Positions 1 through 8,380 of a DNA stretch of 64,000 nucleotides are shown here, piece after piece. The notes under the pieces were generated by a model. That model made no database searches. It saw only the letters and a list, made by a program, of their open reading frames with translations, and was not told the origin of the DNA. Position numbers and translations under genes: made by a program. Where the stretch lies: NCBI GenBank assembly GCA_025699025.1, contig JAILWJ010000001.1, forward strand, positions 692,391 through 756,390, read 5' to 3'. Every line of letters begins with the position of its first letter. Within the stretch, counting starts at the first letter, position 1. The stretch comes from Nitrosarchaeum sp. Lineage in GTDB: Archaea; Thermoproteota; Nitrososphaeria; Nitrososphaerales; Nitrosopumilaceae.

Positions 1-1
1 A

Positions 2-1081
2 GTAGGGCAGGAGAAATATCAAAAGTTTCTACCATATTTTCCAGTATGTGCAAGCTGTAACAGACTATACACAGCAGAATCATTCGAATACATAGAAAAC
101 GAAAAGAAAGTCAGATATAGATGCCATGATGCAGAAATAGGCTCAAAAATGATCAAAGGATGCGGATATGAAGGGGAAGCAGACATCACCAAAGATTTGG
201 GAAAGTTGGCATGGAAAGTAGAATTTGCTGCAAGATGGGCTGCGTTTGACATAAGATTTGAAGCATATGGAAAAGACATAATGGATTCAGTCAAGGTCAA
301 TGATTGGGTAGCAGATGAGATTCTAAACTATCCGCATCCACATCACGTAAAATATGAAATGTTTTTAGATAAGGGAGGAAAGAAAATTTCAAAATCATTA
401 GGAAATGTTGTCACTGCACAGAAATGGTTGGAGTTTGGAGACGCTAAATCAATCCTATTGCTACTATACAAAAGAATTACTGGTGCAAGGGAACTTGGAC
501 TTGAAGACATTCCATCTCTAATGAATGAATACAATGAACTTGAAGACATTTATTTTGGCAAAGTGAAGGTAGACAACCAAGCCAAACTCACAAAATCAAA
601 GGGACTTTATGAGTATGTCAATTTGCTTGAAGTGCCAAAGCAACCTCGCATCCATGTGAATTACAGGCTACTAATAGAATTGGCAAAGATGTTCAAAGAG
701 AACAGATCAGAAAGAGTGATGAAAAAATTAATAGATTACGGAGTGATTAAAAACTCAGAACAATCAATTGAGAAAATAATCGAATTAGCAGGTAACTTTG
801 CAGACGAGTTTGATCAGCAGGAAAAAACAGAAATAGATCTGGATGAAACGACCAAAACATCGCTAAAAATTCTTACTGAGGCGTTATCATCTGAAAATGA
901 ACCAGAAGACATACAAAATACAATTTACCAAATTGCAAAATCAAATAACATAGAACCAAAAGATTTCTTCAAAGTGCTATACCAGATAATACTTGGAACT
1001 TCCAGAGGCCCAAAAATAGGACCGCTAATTTCAGACATTGGAAGAAAACAAGTTGCAAAGACGATTTCAAAATACATCTAA
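2..1081 (+). CDS. lysS: Lysine--tRNA ligase, class I (5' truncated)
   Basis: Charges tRNA-Lys with lysine using the class I (Rossmann) LysRS found in most archaea. The reading frame is open from base 2, so the N-terminal half with the HIGH motif lies outside the window. Visible are a zinc-like cysteine set (CASC near base 50, then two further Cys), the stretch with the KMSKS-equivalent KISKS at 383-397, and the alpha-helical anticodon-binding C-terminus. The stop is followed one base later by the start of a small membrane protein gene, so the two are probably co-transcribed. An internal Met at 149 is not the real start because conserved sequence runs upstream of it. Confidence 0.93.
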   Translation, partial: VGQEKYQKFLPYFPVCASCNRLYTAESFEYIENEKKVRYRCHDAEIGSKMIKGCGYEGEADITKDLGKLAWKVEFAARWAAFDIRFEAYGKDIMDSVKVNDWVADEILNYPHPHHVKYEMFLDKGGKKISKSLGNVVTAQKWLEFGDAKSILLLLYKRITGARELGLEDIPSLMNEYNELEDIYFGKVKVDNQAKLTKSKGLYEYVNLLEVPKQPRIHVNYRLLIELAKMFKENRSERVMKKLIDYGVIKNSEQSIEKIIELAGNFADEFDQQEKTEIDLDETTKTSLKILTEALSSENEPEDIQNTIYQIAKSNNIEPKDFFKVLYQIILGTSRGPKIGPLISDIGRKQVAKTISKYI

Positions 1082-1082
1082 A

Positions 1083-1283
1083 ATGGCTCATAGCGAACAT
1101 AACAGATCAAAAAACAGTGGAGGTTTTGCACTAATAATTTTTGGAGCGTTGCTGCTCTTTCTTGCACCGCAAGAAATCACAGTTTCTGCAGGATTGAACA
1201 TGGTTGCATGGGTTGGCGGAATTGTGATTGGTGGAATTGGATTTTATATCAAATTTATTAAAAATAGACCAAAAAGAGTCTAG
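1083..1283 (+). CDS. Small membrane protein, two TM segments
   Basis: A 66-residue protein with a charged, His/Ser/Asn-rich N-terminus, a hydrophobic segment near residues 14-28 and a second Gly-rich one near 38-56, ending in a basic tail (KNRPKRV). The ATG at 1083 is chosen because it directly follows the lysS stop; an ATG at 1038 in the same frame lies inside lysS. I do not recognise a named family. The positive-inside rule suggests both termini are cytoplasmic. Confidence 0.7.
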   Translation: MAHSEHNRSKNSGGFALIIFGALLLFLAPQEITVSAGLNMVAWVGGIVIGGIGFYIKFIKNRPKRV

Positions 1284-1318
1284 AAACGTTCATCTTTTGG
1301 ATTAGAAAATAGGTACTC

Positions 1319-2113
1319 ATGGGGCTTTTTGGGAAGAAAAAAGAGGCTACAGAAGAGAGAATCTCTGAGAAAAGTGAGGAATTTGTCCTAAAAAAAGATC
1401 TTGAGACAGAAGTTGAAAATCTTCAGACCCAATTTAGAGCCAAACAAGAAGACATTGAAAAGATAAATGAAAAACTCCAGAGTGTCAGAGAGGAATATGA
1501 CAATGCAGTAAGCAATTTGATGATGCTAAAAAAAGAAACCAATCAGAAAAAGATGGAATTGGACACAGTTCAGCGAGAGTATAAAGAGATAAAATCAAAG
1601 ATAGACAGTGCAGATCAGAAGATAAACCAGAGCAAGAAAGCATTAGACGAAATAAACAAAATTGAATCGAATCTTTCAAAAACAAAGCAAGAGATGGAAG
1701 AAACTATAAAAAAACATGAAGAGTTGAAATCCAAAATTGCAGAAGAGCAAGAAACATTGCACAAAATACGGACTCAGCAGATACAAGCACGAGAAGAGTT
1801 GGAAGAGATCAATTCCAGACTATACAACGCAAGACAGGAATTAACAAACATGCCTGAAACCCATGTTACAGACATAAACACAGCATTATCGTCAAAAGAA
1901 AGAGAGTTTATCCAAAAAGAATCAGATAGCAAAAAAAACACCAGTGGGATAATAGAGGCTGCAAGCGCGGTTGTGGGATCATTAAAATCAAAATTAAGTA
2001 TGAGAGAAAAAGAGCTTGAAACAGTTCAGCAATTATTAGAAAAGGAAAGAGAAGAACACGAAAAAACGAAAAAAGAATTGGAAAAAATTAGAAGAGCAAC
2101 AAATACAGAGTAG
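1319..2113 (+). CDS. Long coiled-coil protein
   Basis: A 264-residue hydrophilic protein, almost all heptad-like Glu/Lys/Leu sequence from residue 20 to about 175 and again from about 220 to the end, with a short non-helical linker near 178-215. It starts MGLFGKKKE, a basic amphipathic N-terminus that could touch the membrane. No enzymatic motif is seen. SMC/myosin-tail similarity in a search would reflect only coiled-coil composition. Probably a structural or tethering protein; function unknown. Confidence 0.75.
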   Translation: MGLFGKKKEATEERISEKSEEFVLKKDLETEVENLQTQFRAKQEDIEKINEKLQSVREEYDNAVSNLMMLKKETNQKKMELDTVQREYKEIKSKIDSADQKINQSKKALDEINKIESNLSKTKQEMEETIKKHEELKSKIAEEQETLHKIRTQQIQAREELEEINSRLYNARQELTNMPETHVTDINTALSSKEREFIQKESDSKKNTSGIIEAASAVVGSLKSKLSMREKELETVQQLLEKEREEHEKTKKELEKIRRATNTE

Positions 2114-2165
2114 GCATTCCTAAAAATAACCAGCCCATTTTATGTTGAGCGCGAATTCTAGAGTA

Positions 2166-2264
2166 TTAACGCATTGCTTCTGCAGCATATTGTGAGAAGA
2201 AGAAAAAAGCAATACCCCCTCCAAGGATTGCAACCCAAGCCGCAATTTGTTTAGTTCTTGACAC
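2166..2264 (-). CDS. Microprotein with one TM segment (32 aa)
   Basis: A GTG-started 32-residue frame read on the minus strand: a short basic start (SRTKQ), a 20-residue hydrophobic Ala/Ile/Gly/Phe segment, then YAAEAMR. It has the composition of a real single-pass membrane peptide, and no other gene covers the gap between the coiled-coil gene and the 57-aa cysteine-rich gene. Nothing in the sequence indicates its partner. Confidence 0.45.
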   Translation of the reverse strand: MSRTKQIAAWVAILGGGIAFFFFSQYAAEAMR

Positions 2265-2377
2265 ACAAATACTGGAAAAAAGACATTATTGAATCTAATT
2301 GATCATTAATCAAAATCATTAAAAAAATATGCATTTAATCATGAAAAATAGGAAAACGAGTTGGACAGATAAAAGAA

Positions 2378-2551
2378 TCAACCATAAACTATGCAATGTT
2401 CACATTCACAATTTGGTTGCTCTTTTGTTTTTGCTAGACATTTTTTATGTTGTCCAGCTTGACATTGAACACATATCTCATCCAAATTTTCAACGTGAGT
2501 ATATTTTTTTGATTGATCAAATCCAAATCCGCCATCCTTAGGTCCAACCAT
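2378..2551 (-). CDS. Small cysteine-rich protein, putative zinc binder (57 aa)
   Basis: The frame starts ATG at 2551 and encodes 57 residues with six cysteines: CVQC near 27-30, C38, and CECEHC near 48-53, the spacing expected of one or two small zinc sites. The N-terminus is Gly-rich (MVGPKDGGFG). The plus-strand frame on the same DNA (2329-2541) has no such pattern, so the minus-strand frame is preferred. It lies just downstream of the 101-aa gene on the same strand and may be in its transcript. Confidence 0.6.
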   Translation of the reverse strand: MVGPKDGGFGFDQSKKYTHVENLDEICVQCQAGQHKKCLAKTKEQPNCECEHCIVYG

Positions 2552-2577
2552 ATCAGCAATACATCATAGGAGTATTT

Positions 2578-2883
2578 CTACTTCACTGAAAGTCCGGCTC
2601 GAATAGAAGTTTTGAGCTGTTCTCGATAGGATTCGATTATCCCTCTAATTTCAAAAGTATCGGCAAATCCACCTGCAGAAGCACGGGTTGCTTTTAGAAG
2701 AAAATGTAGTGTTCCCTCTTCAATTTTCCCCACATAATATCCGTAGAGAAAATCTTCTTCGTCATGACACTTCCAAATTTGTTGTATGTTTGGGGATGAT
2801 TGGCGGATCTCGGATGGGATTTCTCTGATTCGTCTTTTGACATACTCATCAAGTGATTTTCTAATAGAAGAATCATGAATCAA
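2578..2883 (-). CDS. Conserved hypothetical protein (101 aa)
   Basis: A soluble 101-residue protein with a charged helical N-terminus (residues 1-35), a central beta-rich part (FLYGYYVGKIEEGTLHFLL, about 45-63) and a C-terminal helix. No catalytic motif, signal peptide or metal site is visible. A second minus-strand frame (2694-2876) is its shadow. I do not recognise a family. Confidence 0.6.
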   Translation of the reverse strand: MIHDSSIRKSLDEYVKRRIREIPSEIRQSSPNIQQIWKCHDEEDFLYGYYVGKIEEGTLHFLLKATRASAGGFADTFEIRGIIESYREQLKTSIRAGLSVK

Positions 2884-2910
2884 GATAAATGAATTAAACC
2901 ATACATGTTT

Positions 2911-3060
2911 TTAGTCATTGTTCTTATCTGGTTTTTTACTCGAGTCAGGTTTGTCCCAAAGATGCATGGTGCCACGAATCATAAAAGATCCCACAATAAT
3001 TGCGACAATTCCCCCTACAATAAACATGAAAAATTGTCCTACACTTTTAATGCCAACCAA
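2911..3060 (-). CDS. Small single-TM protein, TTG start (49 aa)
   Basis: A 49-residue frame with a hydrophobic helix (QFFMFIVGGIVAIIVGSFMI) followed by a short basic/acidic cytoplasmic tail containing HLWDKPD and a Lys/Asp-rich end. The start is uncertain: the TTG at 3060 gives MVGIKSVG, and an in-frame stop lies a little further upstream. It is divergent from the 36-aa cysteine-rich gene. Unknown function, but the N-in helix plus charged tail is typical of real small membrane proteins. Confidence 0.55.
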   Translation of the reverse strand: MVGIKSVGQFFMFIVGGIVAIIVGSFMIRGTMHLWDKPDSSKKPDKNND

Positions 3061-3108
3061 TAACGAATATACGATTACTGCATAATTATAATTGTCTAAT
3101 CAAGAGAA

Positions 3109-3219
3109 ATGAACTGTAAAAATAAGAAAATAGGGTGTTATCATGATGAATCCATACATTATGAAGGTCATGGAAGCTGCCTAGTCAGAGGATGTAAATG
3201 TCAAAAATACGAAAAATGA
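3109..3219 (+). CDS. Cysteine-rich microprotein (36 aa)
   Basis: Starts ATG at 3109 after an AAGAGA stretch that can act as a ribosome-binding site. The 36 residues contain five cysteines and three histidines (MNCKNKKIGCYHDES..., then GCKCQKYEK at the end), consistent with a single zinc or other metal site. It sits between the divergent 49-aa membrane protein and the ferritin gene, so a metal-related role is possible but not shown. Confidence 0.5.
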   Translation: MNCKNKKIGCYHDESIHYEGHGSCLVRGCKCQKYEK

Positions 3220-3277
3220 TTTTATTTTTTGTTGTTTAATTAACAACCCATACATTACAAGATTTTAGAAAAAAAGT

Positions 3278-3787
3278 CTATGCAGGAGCAGAAACAGTAG
3301 CAGACGCTGCAAGAATTTTATCTATTTCATTAATAGCAAGCTTGTCTCTTCCGATTAGCTCAAACTTTTGTATCAAAGTCTCAAACTTTGTTTCCTCTTG
3401 AACTTGCTCATTAACAAACCATTCTAGAAATGCATACGTAGAATGATCCTTTTCTTTTTGTGCAATTTCAACCATCTTGTGGATTGCGGCAGTTACCATT
3501 TGTTCACTATTCAGAGCAGTCTTTAGAATAGATTCCAAAGACTTGAAATTACTGGCAGGCAGTTTTGTTGCTGGAATAACGGCAGGAACTCCCAATCCAT
3601 TTAGATAACGAACAATTTTCAACATATGTGTTCTTTCTTCGTCAGATTGGGCATAAAAGAAACTAGCGCCTCCTTCATAGCCAGTAACTTCACACCACGA
3701 TGCCATTGCCAAATAGCTGTTTGAGGCATTTGCTTCCAGCGTAATTTGGTTGTTTAGTGCACTTTGCATGGTTTTAGATATTTTCAT
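3278..3787 (-). CDS. ftn: Non-haem ferritin
   Basis: Oxidises Fe(II) and stores it as a mineral core inside a 24-mer shell. The 169-residue length matches bacterial/archaeal FtnA. Ferroxidase ligands can be placed: E18 (in ITLEANAS), E51 and H54 (in DEERTHMLK), with further Glu/Gln in the third and fourth helices. It lies 28 bp from the start of the genome-adjacent metal-transporter gene on the same strand, downstream of it, so uptake and storage may be co-transcribed. Confidence 0.92.
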   Translation of the reverse strand: MKISKTMQSALNNQITLEANASNSYLAMASWCEVTGYEGGASFFYAQSDEERTHMLKIVRYLNGLGVPAVIPATKLPASNFKSLESILKTALNSEQMVTAAIHKMVEIAQKEKDHSTYAFLEWFVNEQVQEETKFETLIQKFELIGRDKLAINEIDKILAASATVSAPA

Positions 3788-3814
3788 GTTTTCATAGATA
3801 TTTGCAACTCTTTA

Positions 3815-5095
3815 TTAAAATAACTTACTAAAATCAGGCATCCTACTAATCACAAACACAATTGCAAATCCAATTAGAAACACAATTCCGGCTAAGCTTA
3901 GAATTCTGAGATGTATGGAAGGTTGGGAATCTTTGTTCAAAAATTTGCCAGTGACCAACTTGTAATTAAAAATCGCAATCACAGGTGCAATAACAAAAGA
4001 AAGGACGGTTGCAAAGTCTACCAATTCTTTCAGATTATCTTCAAACTTGAAAATTACAATCAACGAGCCAATAGAGATTACAAGTAAAAATAAAATGTAA
4101 AAAGAGCGAGTTTTTTGCCGCATAACTTGCTCTTTGGAGGCAAAAACAAGATCTACTGTTTTTTGCAATGATCTGGAATAACCATCAAAAACTGCAATAA
4201 TAGTGCCAAACATCACAGTAAACGCAGAAGCTGAAATTATTAGGTAGCTCCAGTCTCCAATGGTATCAGTGTATAATGTTACAATTTTACTGGCAAATAA
4301 GGCATTATTGTTTGGCAAATCCTCTCCAGAGCCATAGAAGATAAAGGCGCCAAGAATAACAAACATGACAGCTAAAACAGAGGTAACAAGATATGCCAGC
4401 CTAAATTCAAAGAGAGTTTCTTTGAGTTTTGGTCTATAATTGGATTGTTTTATTCTCTCCAAGGTCCAAAGGCTATTCCAACTTGAGAGATCAACTGCTG
4501 TGGGCATCCATCCCATCAAAGCCAATAAAAAAAAGATCCCGGATGTAGTCCATAATTCTTGAGGGATAAAATCAGAGGCAGGTTCAACGGGTCCATTCCA
4601 CAACGCTAGCAAAAATGCAGAGACAGTAGACAGTAAAAGGACAATAGCGATAATTTTGATTAGACTATCAAGTGCATTGTATCTTCCTATTGCTAAAATC
4701 AAGACACATATTGCAAACAATATGACAACAGACCATTCGCCTAAAAAATCAACACCAAAAAGATTTTCAAAAAATCCTGCAGTTACAAACCCAACTGCAC
4801 CAGTTACAAAGAACATTGATGCAACTGTCAATGCAAAATACAACCATATTGCAGGAGAACCCAGTTTTTTGTACCCATCAATAATGCTTGTTTGTGTAAC
4901 ATTTGCATAACGAGAACCATATTCAAAGAAAGGATATTTCATCAAGTTAACTAGAATTACAAAACCCAACAAGAGAAGGCCAAAATCAGCACCAGCCCTA
5001 GTGGATTGAACAAGGTGCGATACGCCAATTGCCGTGCTGGCAAACAATATTCCAGGACCAGCAGTTTTTGAGAAAGAGGACAGACGTTCATCCAT
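3815..5095 (-). CDS. Nramp-related divalent metal transporter lacking the DPGN motif
   Basis: A 426-residue polytopic protein with about 11 TM segments. TM1 begins TAGPGILFASTAIGV, the Nramp pattern, but where canonical Nramp has DPGN this protein has GVSH; in TM6 the canonical A-x-x-MPH is replaced by MGWMPTAVD. This places it in the Nramp-related group rather than among proven Mn/Fe importers, so the substrate (Fe, Mn or Mg) cannot be read off. Its position directly upstream of ferritin supports iron handling by context only. Confidence 0.85.
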   Translation of the reverse strand: MDERLSSFSKTAGPGILFASTAIGVSHLVQSTRAGADFGLLLLGFVILVNLMKYPFFEYGSRYANVTQTSIIDGYKKLGSPAIWLYFALTVASMFFVTGAVGFVTAGFFENLFGVDFLGEWSVVILFAICVLILAIGRYNALDSLIKIIAIVLLLSTVSAFLLALWNGPVEPASDFIPQELWTTSGIFFLLALMGWMPTAVDLSSWNSLWTLERIKQSNYRPKLKETLFEFRLAYLVTSVLAVMFVILGAFIFYGSGEDLPNNNALFASKIVTLYTDTIGDWSYLIISASAFTVMFGTIIAVFDGYSRSLQKTVDLVFASKEQVMRQKTRSFYILFLLVISIGSLIVIFKFEDNLKELVDFATVLSFVIAPVIAIFNYKLVTGKFLNKDSQPSIHLRILSLAGIVFLIGFAIVFVISRMPDFSKLF

Positions 5096-5186
5096 GAACC
5101 AATATTTTAAATTGTGCCATATAACTAAAATCCATAAAAAAGTACTTTAGAAAATCAATTATATATTAGTAAAAAATAATTTTATT

Positions 5187-5495
5187 ATGCTCTTTGGGGT
5201 CTTTGCAACACACAGTCCGGAATTATGTCCACTAAACAACGAAAACAGTAAGAAGATTTTCATGAATCTCAAAGCCAAAATGGAAGAAGGAATAAAAAAA
5301 TACGAAATAAACAAAATTGTGGAGTTTTACATGTCAGTTCTAGAACACGAGTGGATAATTGTCATTGATGCAGTTCACGCACATGACATTGAAAAGTTGT
5401 GCATAGACGTGGGAATATCATCACTAAGTACGGTCAAAATAGTCCCAATGAATCTGTATGACCACACATTAAAGAAACTTCAGGCAAATCAATAG
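5187..5495 (+). CDS. Conserved hypothetical protein, ferredoxin-like fold candidate (102 aa)
   Basis: A soluble 102-residue protein starting MLFGVFATHSPELCPL, with the alternation of strands and helices expected of a small alpha/beta dimeric-barrel domain and a KIVPMNLYDH strand near the end. It loosely resembles DUF3303-type proteins in architecture, but I cannot confirm this. Its 3' end overlaps the convergent tag gene by about 60 bp, so the two transcripts are antisense there. Confidence 0.65.
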   Translation: MLFGVFATHSPELCPLNNENSKKIFMNLKAKMEEGIKKYEINKIVEFYMSVLEHEWIIVIDAVHAHDIEKLCIDVGISSLSTVKIVPMNLYDHTLKKLQANQ

Positions 5496-6057
5496 AGTTT
5501 TCAATTATTTTTGATATCGAAAACATCTTTGTATGATCATTTACCATCCCAACTGCCTGCATAAATGCATAGCATATTGTAGGACCAACAAAGGTAAATC
5601 CACGTTTTTTAAGATCCTTGCTCATTTGTTCAGAAATTGTTGAAGATGTGGGCAATTCAGAGGATGTTTTGAATTTATTTTTAATTGGCTTGTAACTTAC
5701 AAACCTCCAAATATATTTATCAAAAGAGCGAAACTCTTCCTGAATTCTTAAGAACTGTTTTGCATTATTAATAGCAGACATGATTTTTAGTTTGTTTCGT
5801 ATGATTGATTCATTTTTTAGTAATGCAGCGATATCTTTTTGGTTGAACTTTGAAACTTTTAACGGATCAAAGTTTGCAAAAGCCTTTCTGTACCCTTCTC
5901 TTCTTTTGAGAATGGTAGTCCAAGAAAGTCCCGCCTGAGCACCTTCAAGAATCAAAAATTCAAACAACGTTTGATCATTGTGTTGTGGTCGTCCCCATTC
6001 TTTATCATGGTAGGATATATTCGGTTCTTCGGTTGCCCATTCACATCGTTTTTTCAT
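5434..6057 (-). CDS. tag: DNA-3-methyladenine glycosylase I
   Basis: Excises 3-methyladenine from alkylated DNA. Family signatures are RCEWA near the N-terminus, YHDKEWGRPQ, and FEFLILEGAQAGLSWTTIL with the HhH-type fold. The ATG at 6057 (MKKRCEW) is preferred over 6072 because it fits the family N-terminus. Of the Tag zinc-snap ligands, the Cys, the first His (YHD) and the second His (NDHT) are present, but the fourth, Cys four residues after the second His, is Phe. The protein is about 20 residues longer at the C-terminus than E. coli Tag. Confidence 0.88.
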   Translation of the reverse strand: MKKRCEWATEEPNISYHDKEWGRPQHNDQTLFEFLILEGAQAGLSWTTILKRREGYRKAFANFDPLKVSKFNQKDIAALLKNESIIRNKLKIMSAINNAKQFLRIQEEFRSFDKYIWRFVSYKPIKNKFKTSSELPTSSTISEQMSKDLKKRGFTFVGPTICYAFMQAVGMVNDHTKMFSISKIIENSIDLPEVSLMCGHTDSLGLF

Positions 6058-6136
6058 GTCAAACGACCACAAAACATACTCAAATGTGTTTGGAATTTTA
6101 CTGAAGATTAATAATTACAAAAACAAGCGCTAGGTT

Positions 6137-6562
6137 ATGAAGATGAATCAACAGTTGTTTCAAATCAATCGGAATTTTCTAATTTGTTTTATTGTATCAG
6201 CATTATTTTCAGCAATTGTTGCGCAAATGCTATCAGGGTATGAAAATCACCTAAACACGACAATTACAATTGTTATAGGATATGTGATTTATTTCGGCAT
6301 TTTTTCATCGCTATTTTACATAGATAACAAAACAAGATACAGTCAGATGAAAAGGGGATTGATAAAAAAAGAGATGCTTGGATTAATCTCGTCATTTGGC
6401 ATAGGTGAAATTGTATATTTGGGAATAAGATGGCCAACTTTGTATTATTTTCTGGAAGTCAATATAGAGCCATTTCTTGCATCCATAATTTCAGAAATAA
6501 TATCTACTTTATGTTATATGATTGCAGTGACAGTATTTTTACGAAAGACAAAAACATACTAG
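6137..6562 (+). CDS. Four-TM membrane protein
   Basis: A 141-residue protein with four predicted TM segments (near 15-33, 42-60, 80-100 and 112-134) and a basic loop KTRYSQMKRGLIKKE between the second and third. Size and topology resemble GtrA-like small membrane proteins, but no diagnostic motif is seen. A start at 6143 (MNQQ) is equally possible. Transcribed away from tag; convergent with the dienelactone hydrolase gene with 3 bp between stops. Confidence 0.65.
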   Translation: MKMNQQLFQINRNFLICFIVSALFSAIVAQMLSGYENHLNTTITIVIGYVIYFGIFSSLFYIDNKTRYSQMKRGLIKKEMLGLISSFGIGEIVYLGIRWPTLYYFLEVNIEPFLASIISEIISTLCYMIAVTVFLRKTKTY

Positions 6563-6565
6563 GGT

Positions 6566-7600
6566 TCATTGTAAATTATTAGCAAAGAAATTCAAAGTTT
6601 TCTCCCATGCATCTTTTGATGCGTCTGGAGCATAACGTTCTCCTGAGGGATTTGCAAATGCATGATCAACGCCAGGATAAACATGGATCTCATTTGATAT
6701 TCCGAGTTGGTTTAAGGCAGATTCAAATTCATTTACATCATCGACGGTTATCCCTTTATCTAATTCTGCAAATATGCCTAGAATTGACCAAGAAATAGAA
6801 GAGAGGGAGTCAATATCAGAAGTTAATGAGCCATAATAAATCACAGTGGCATCCATATCATTGTTTTTTAGTGCCAAGTTAAGTGATTGACCACCTCCAA
6901 AACACCATCCAATTGAGCCAAGTTTCCCAGGAGAGTAATTTTCTTGGAGGTAAGAGATTGCAGCATTCATGTTTTGAATTCCATGATCAGAGTCAAAAGA
7001 AGTTACCAATTGCCTTGCCTCTTCAGAGGTAGTACCTACATTCCCATTGTAAAGATCAACTGCAAGGACAATATACCCATGAGAAGCAAGTTTATCAGCC
7101 ATGACTTTTATGTTGTCATTTAGTCCCCACCACTCATGAATCATGATCACAGCAGGGTATGTGCCATCAACGATAGGTCTTGATAGATAGCCATTGGATG
7201 ATTCAAAGTAATTTATTGACTCAGAAGTGGTGGAAAACATTCCAACTTTGAAAACTTCTGAATTTGTATTATCAGAATCATAATCAGGTAAAACATGAAT
7301 AGCCCAACCACGCTGAATTAGTTTTGATACGCTTGAAGGCTTTATACAAGCTGGAAAGCCGTTTGACTGCTTTAAGACAAGTTCCAATCCCTCAATACAA
7401 GTTACATGTGAGGGGTCATGACCATCTTGTAGTTGTTTTAACGGTGGAGGAAAATAGACAATAGAAGTCAACTCCATATGTTCGGATTCAGCATTAGAGC
7501 ACGGGTTGTCTCCACACTCTTCCTCGGAATAGATACTTGAAGACATTGTGCCAATAACGAAAACAGAGATTATGGAGAAAAATACAACAGTTGAGTTCAT
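6566..7600 (-). CDS. Secreted dienelactone hydrolase family protein
   Basis: An alpha/beta-hydrolase of 344 residues. Residues 1-25 form a signal peptide or anchor; about 100 residues of unassigned, Cys-containing sequence follow, then the DLH domain. The nucleophile elbow is GWCFGG (Cys nucleophile, as in DLH), the acid is in FAELDKG and the histidine in PGVDHAFANP. It probably hydrolyses an ester or lactone outside the membrane; the natural substrate is unknown. The N-terminal domain contains two Cys pairs that could be disulfides. Confidence 0.85.
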   Translation of the reverse strand: MNSTVVFFSIISVFVIGTMSSSIYSEEECGDNPCSNAESEHMELTSIVYFPPPLKQLQDGHDPSHVTCIEGLELVLKQSNGFPACIKPSSVSKLIQRGWAIHVLPDYDSDNTNSEVFKVGMFSTTSESINYFESSNGYLSRPIVDGTYPAVIMIHEWWGLNDNIKVMADKLASHGYIVLAVDLYNGNVGTTSEEARQLVTSFDSDHGIQNMNAAISYLQENYSPGKLGSIGWCFGGGQSLNLALKNNDMDATVIYYGSLTSDIDSLSSISWSILGIFAELDKGITVDDVNEFESALNQLGISNEIHVYPGVDHAFANPSGERYAPDASKDAWEKTLNFFANNLQ

Positions 7601-7661
7601 AATTGGACATGTATGAATTAGAATTTAAAGGATCTTTTAGATAGGGCAACAAGAGAGTACA

Positions 7662-7850
7662 ATGGTGGAATATACAAACATCATAGTAGGAATTACCATA
7701 ATCATAATAGGAATTGTAATAGCATTCATCGGAAGATACTATAGTAAAAAAATAGGAATAATCCATGTTGTGATCTATTTTATGGCAGCGTTTGTAATTT
7801 TTGGAGGAGTGTCAATTTTATTCTTGTATGACAAGGCATCAATTTTTTAA
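7662..7850 (+). CDS. Small two-TM membrane protein (62 aa)
   Basis: Encodes two hydrophobic helices (about residues 7-25 and 33-54) separated by a short basic loop RYYSKK. The frame is divergent from the dienelactone hydrolase gene and convergent with the DUF5654-like gene. No family recognised. The antisense frame at 7494-7766 is a shadow. Confidence 0.55.
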   Translation: MVEYTNIIVGITIIIIGIVIAFIGRYYSKKIGIIHVVIYFMAAFVIFGGVSILFLYDKASIF

Positions 7851-7858
7851 AAAAAGAG

Positions 7859-8113
7859 TTAGAGATGCTTTTTTGCATTAGTAACTGCTTTGGCAACCAC
7901 AATAGTGAGGATCACAGCAATAATCGTAACAGCTATTGCGTAAATAACCATCGGCCCTATACTGTCGGCGTCTCCAAAGATTTCTTTGAAGATAGCAAGT
8001 ATTGCACCGTTCCACGCTAATGCAGCCACAAGACCAAATGCTGCGGTGATTAATGCAGCTATTTTATCTAGGATTTGCACCTTTAGCGACTCTTCTTTTG
8101 ATTCGTCTGCCAC
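7859..8113 (-). CDS. DUF5654-like small membrane protein
   Basis: Has the pattern charged N-terminus, then ILDKIAALITAAFGLVAALAWN, a soluble loop, and a second TM helix ending in a basic tail, typical of the archaeal DUF5654 family (about 80 residues). I choose the GTG at 8113 (84 aa, ADESKEESL...) because the family starts with a short acidic helix; the ATG at 8167 would add an 18-residue hydrophobic leader without precedent that I know. An AT-rich TATA-like run lies about 28 nt before the GTG, fitting leaderless transcription. Confidence 0.7.
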   Translation of the reverse strand: MADESKEESLKVQILDKIAALITAAFGLVAALAWNGAILAIFKEIFGDADSIGPMVIYAIAVTIIAVILTIVVAKAVTNAKKHL

Positions 8114-8198
8114 AAGGTTGTTGAAAATAGCAATTATTACAACATTGGGAATCAAAAAACTTGACAAATCAACAAGAGGTCAGCATATCTAACAAAAA

Positions 8199-8318
8199 TT
8201 ATGAGAAGAATCGATCATTAGGGGCAGCAGCGTGTTCTTTCATTTGATGCTCCAACAAAGAGGATTCATTTTTTGCGACAAAGCCACAAATGGGACACTT
8301 AAAATCCACATAGAACAT
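8199..8318 (-). CDS. C2H2 zinc-finger microprotein (39 aa)
   Basis: A single zinc finger: CPICGF near residues 8-13, then LLEHQMKEH with the two histidines (H24 and H29), which is the C-x2-C-x12-H-x4-H arrangement. The finger fills the protein, leaving only a short C-terminal tail. It could bind nucleic acid or a protein partner. Too short for routine gene callers, but the motif is complete. Confidence 0.65.
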   Translation of the reverse strand: MFYVDFKCPICGFVAKNESSLLEHQMKEHAAAPNDRFFS

Positions 8319-8380
8319 ACAGATAATCATTATTTATTTTGATCTTTGTATTCAGGGATTAAAAGAACAAAGACAACATA

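Noticed and set aside
2329-2541. Plus-strand 70-aa frame
   Set aside because: The minus-strand frame over the same bases has a cysteine-rich protein pattern; the plus-strand product has no such sign.
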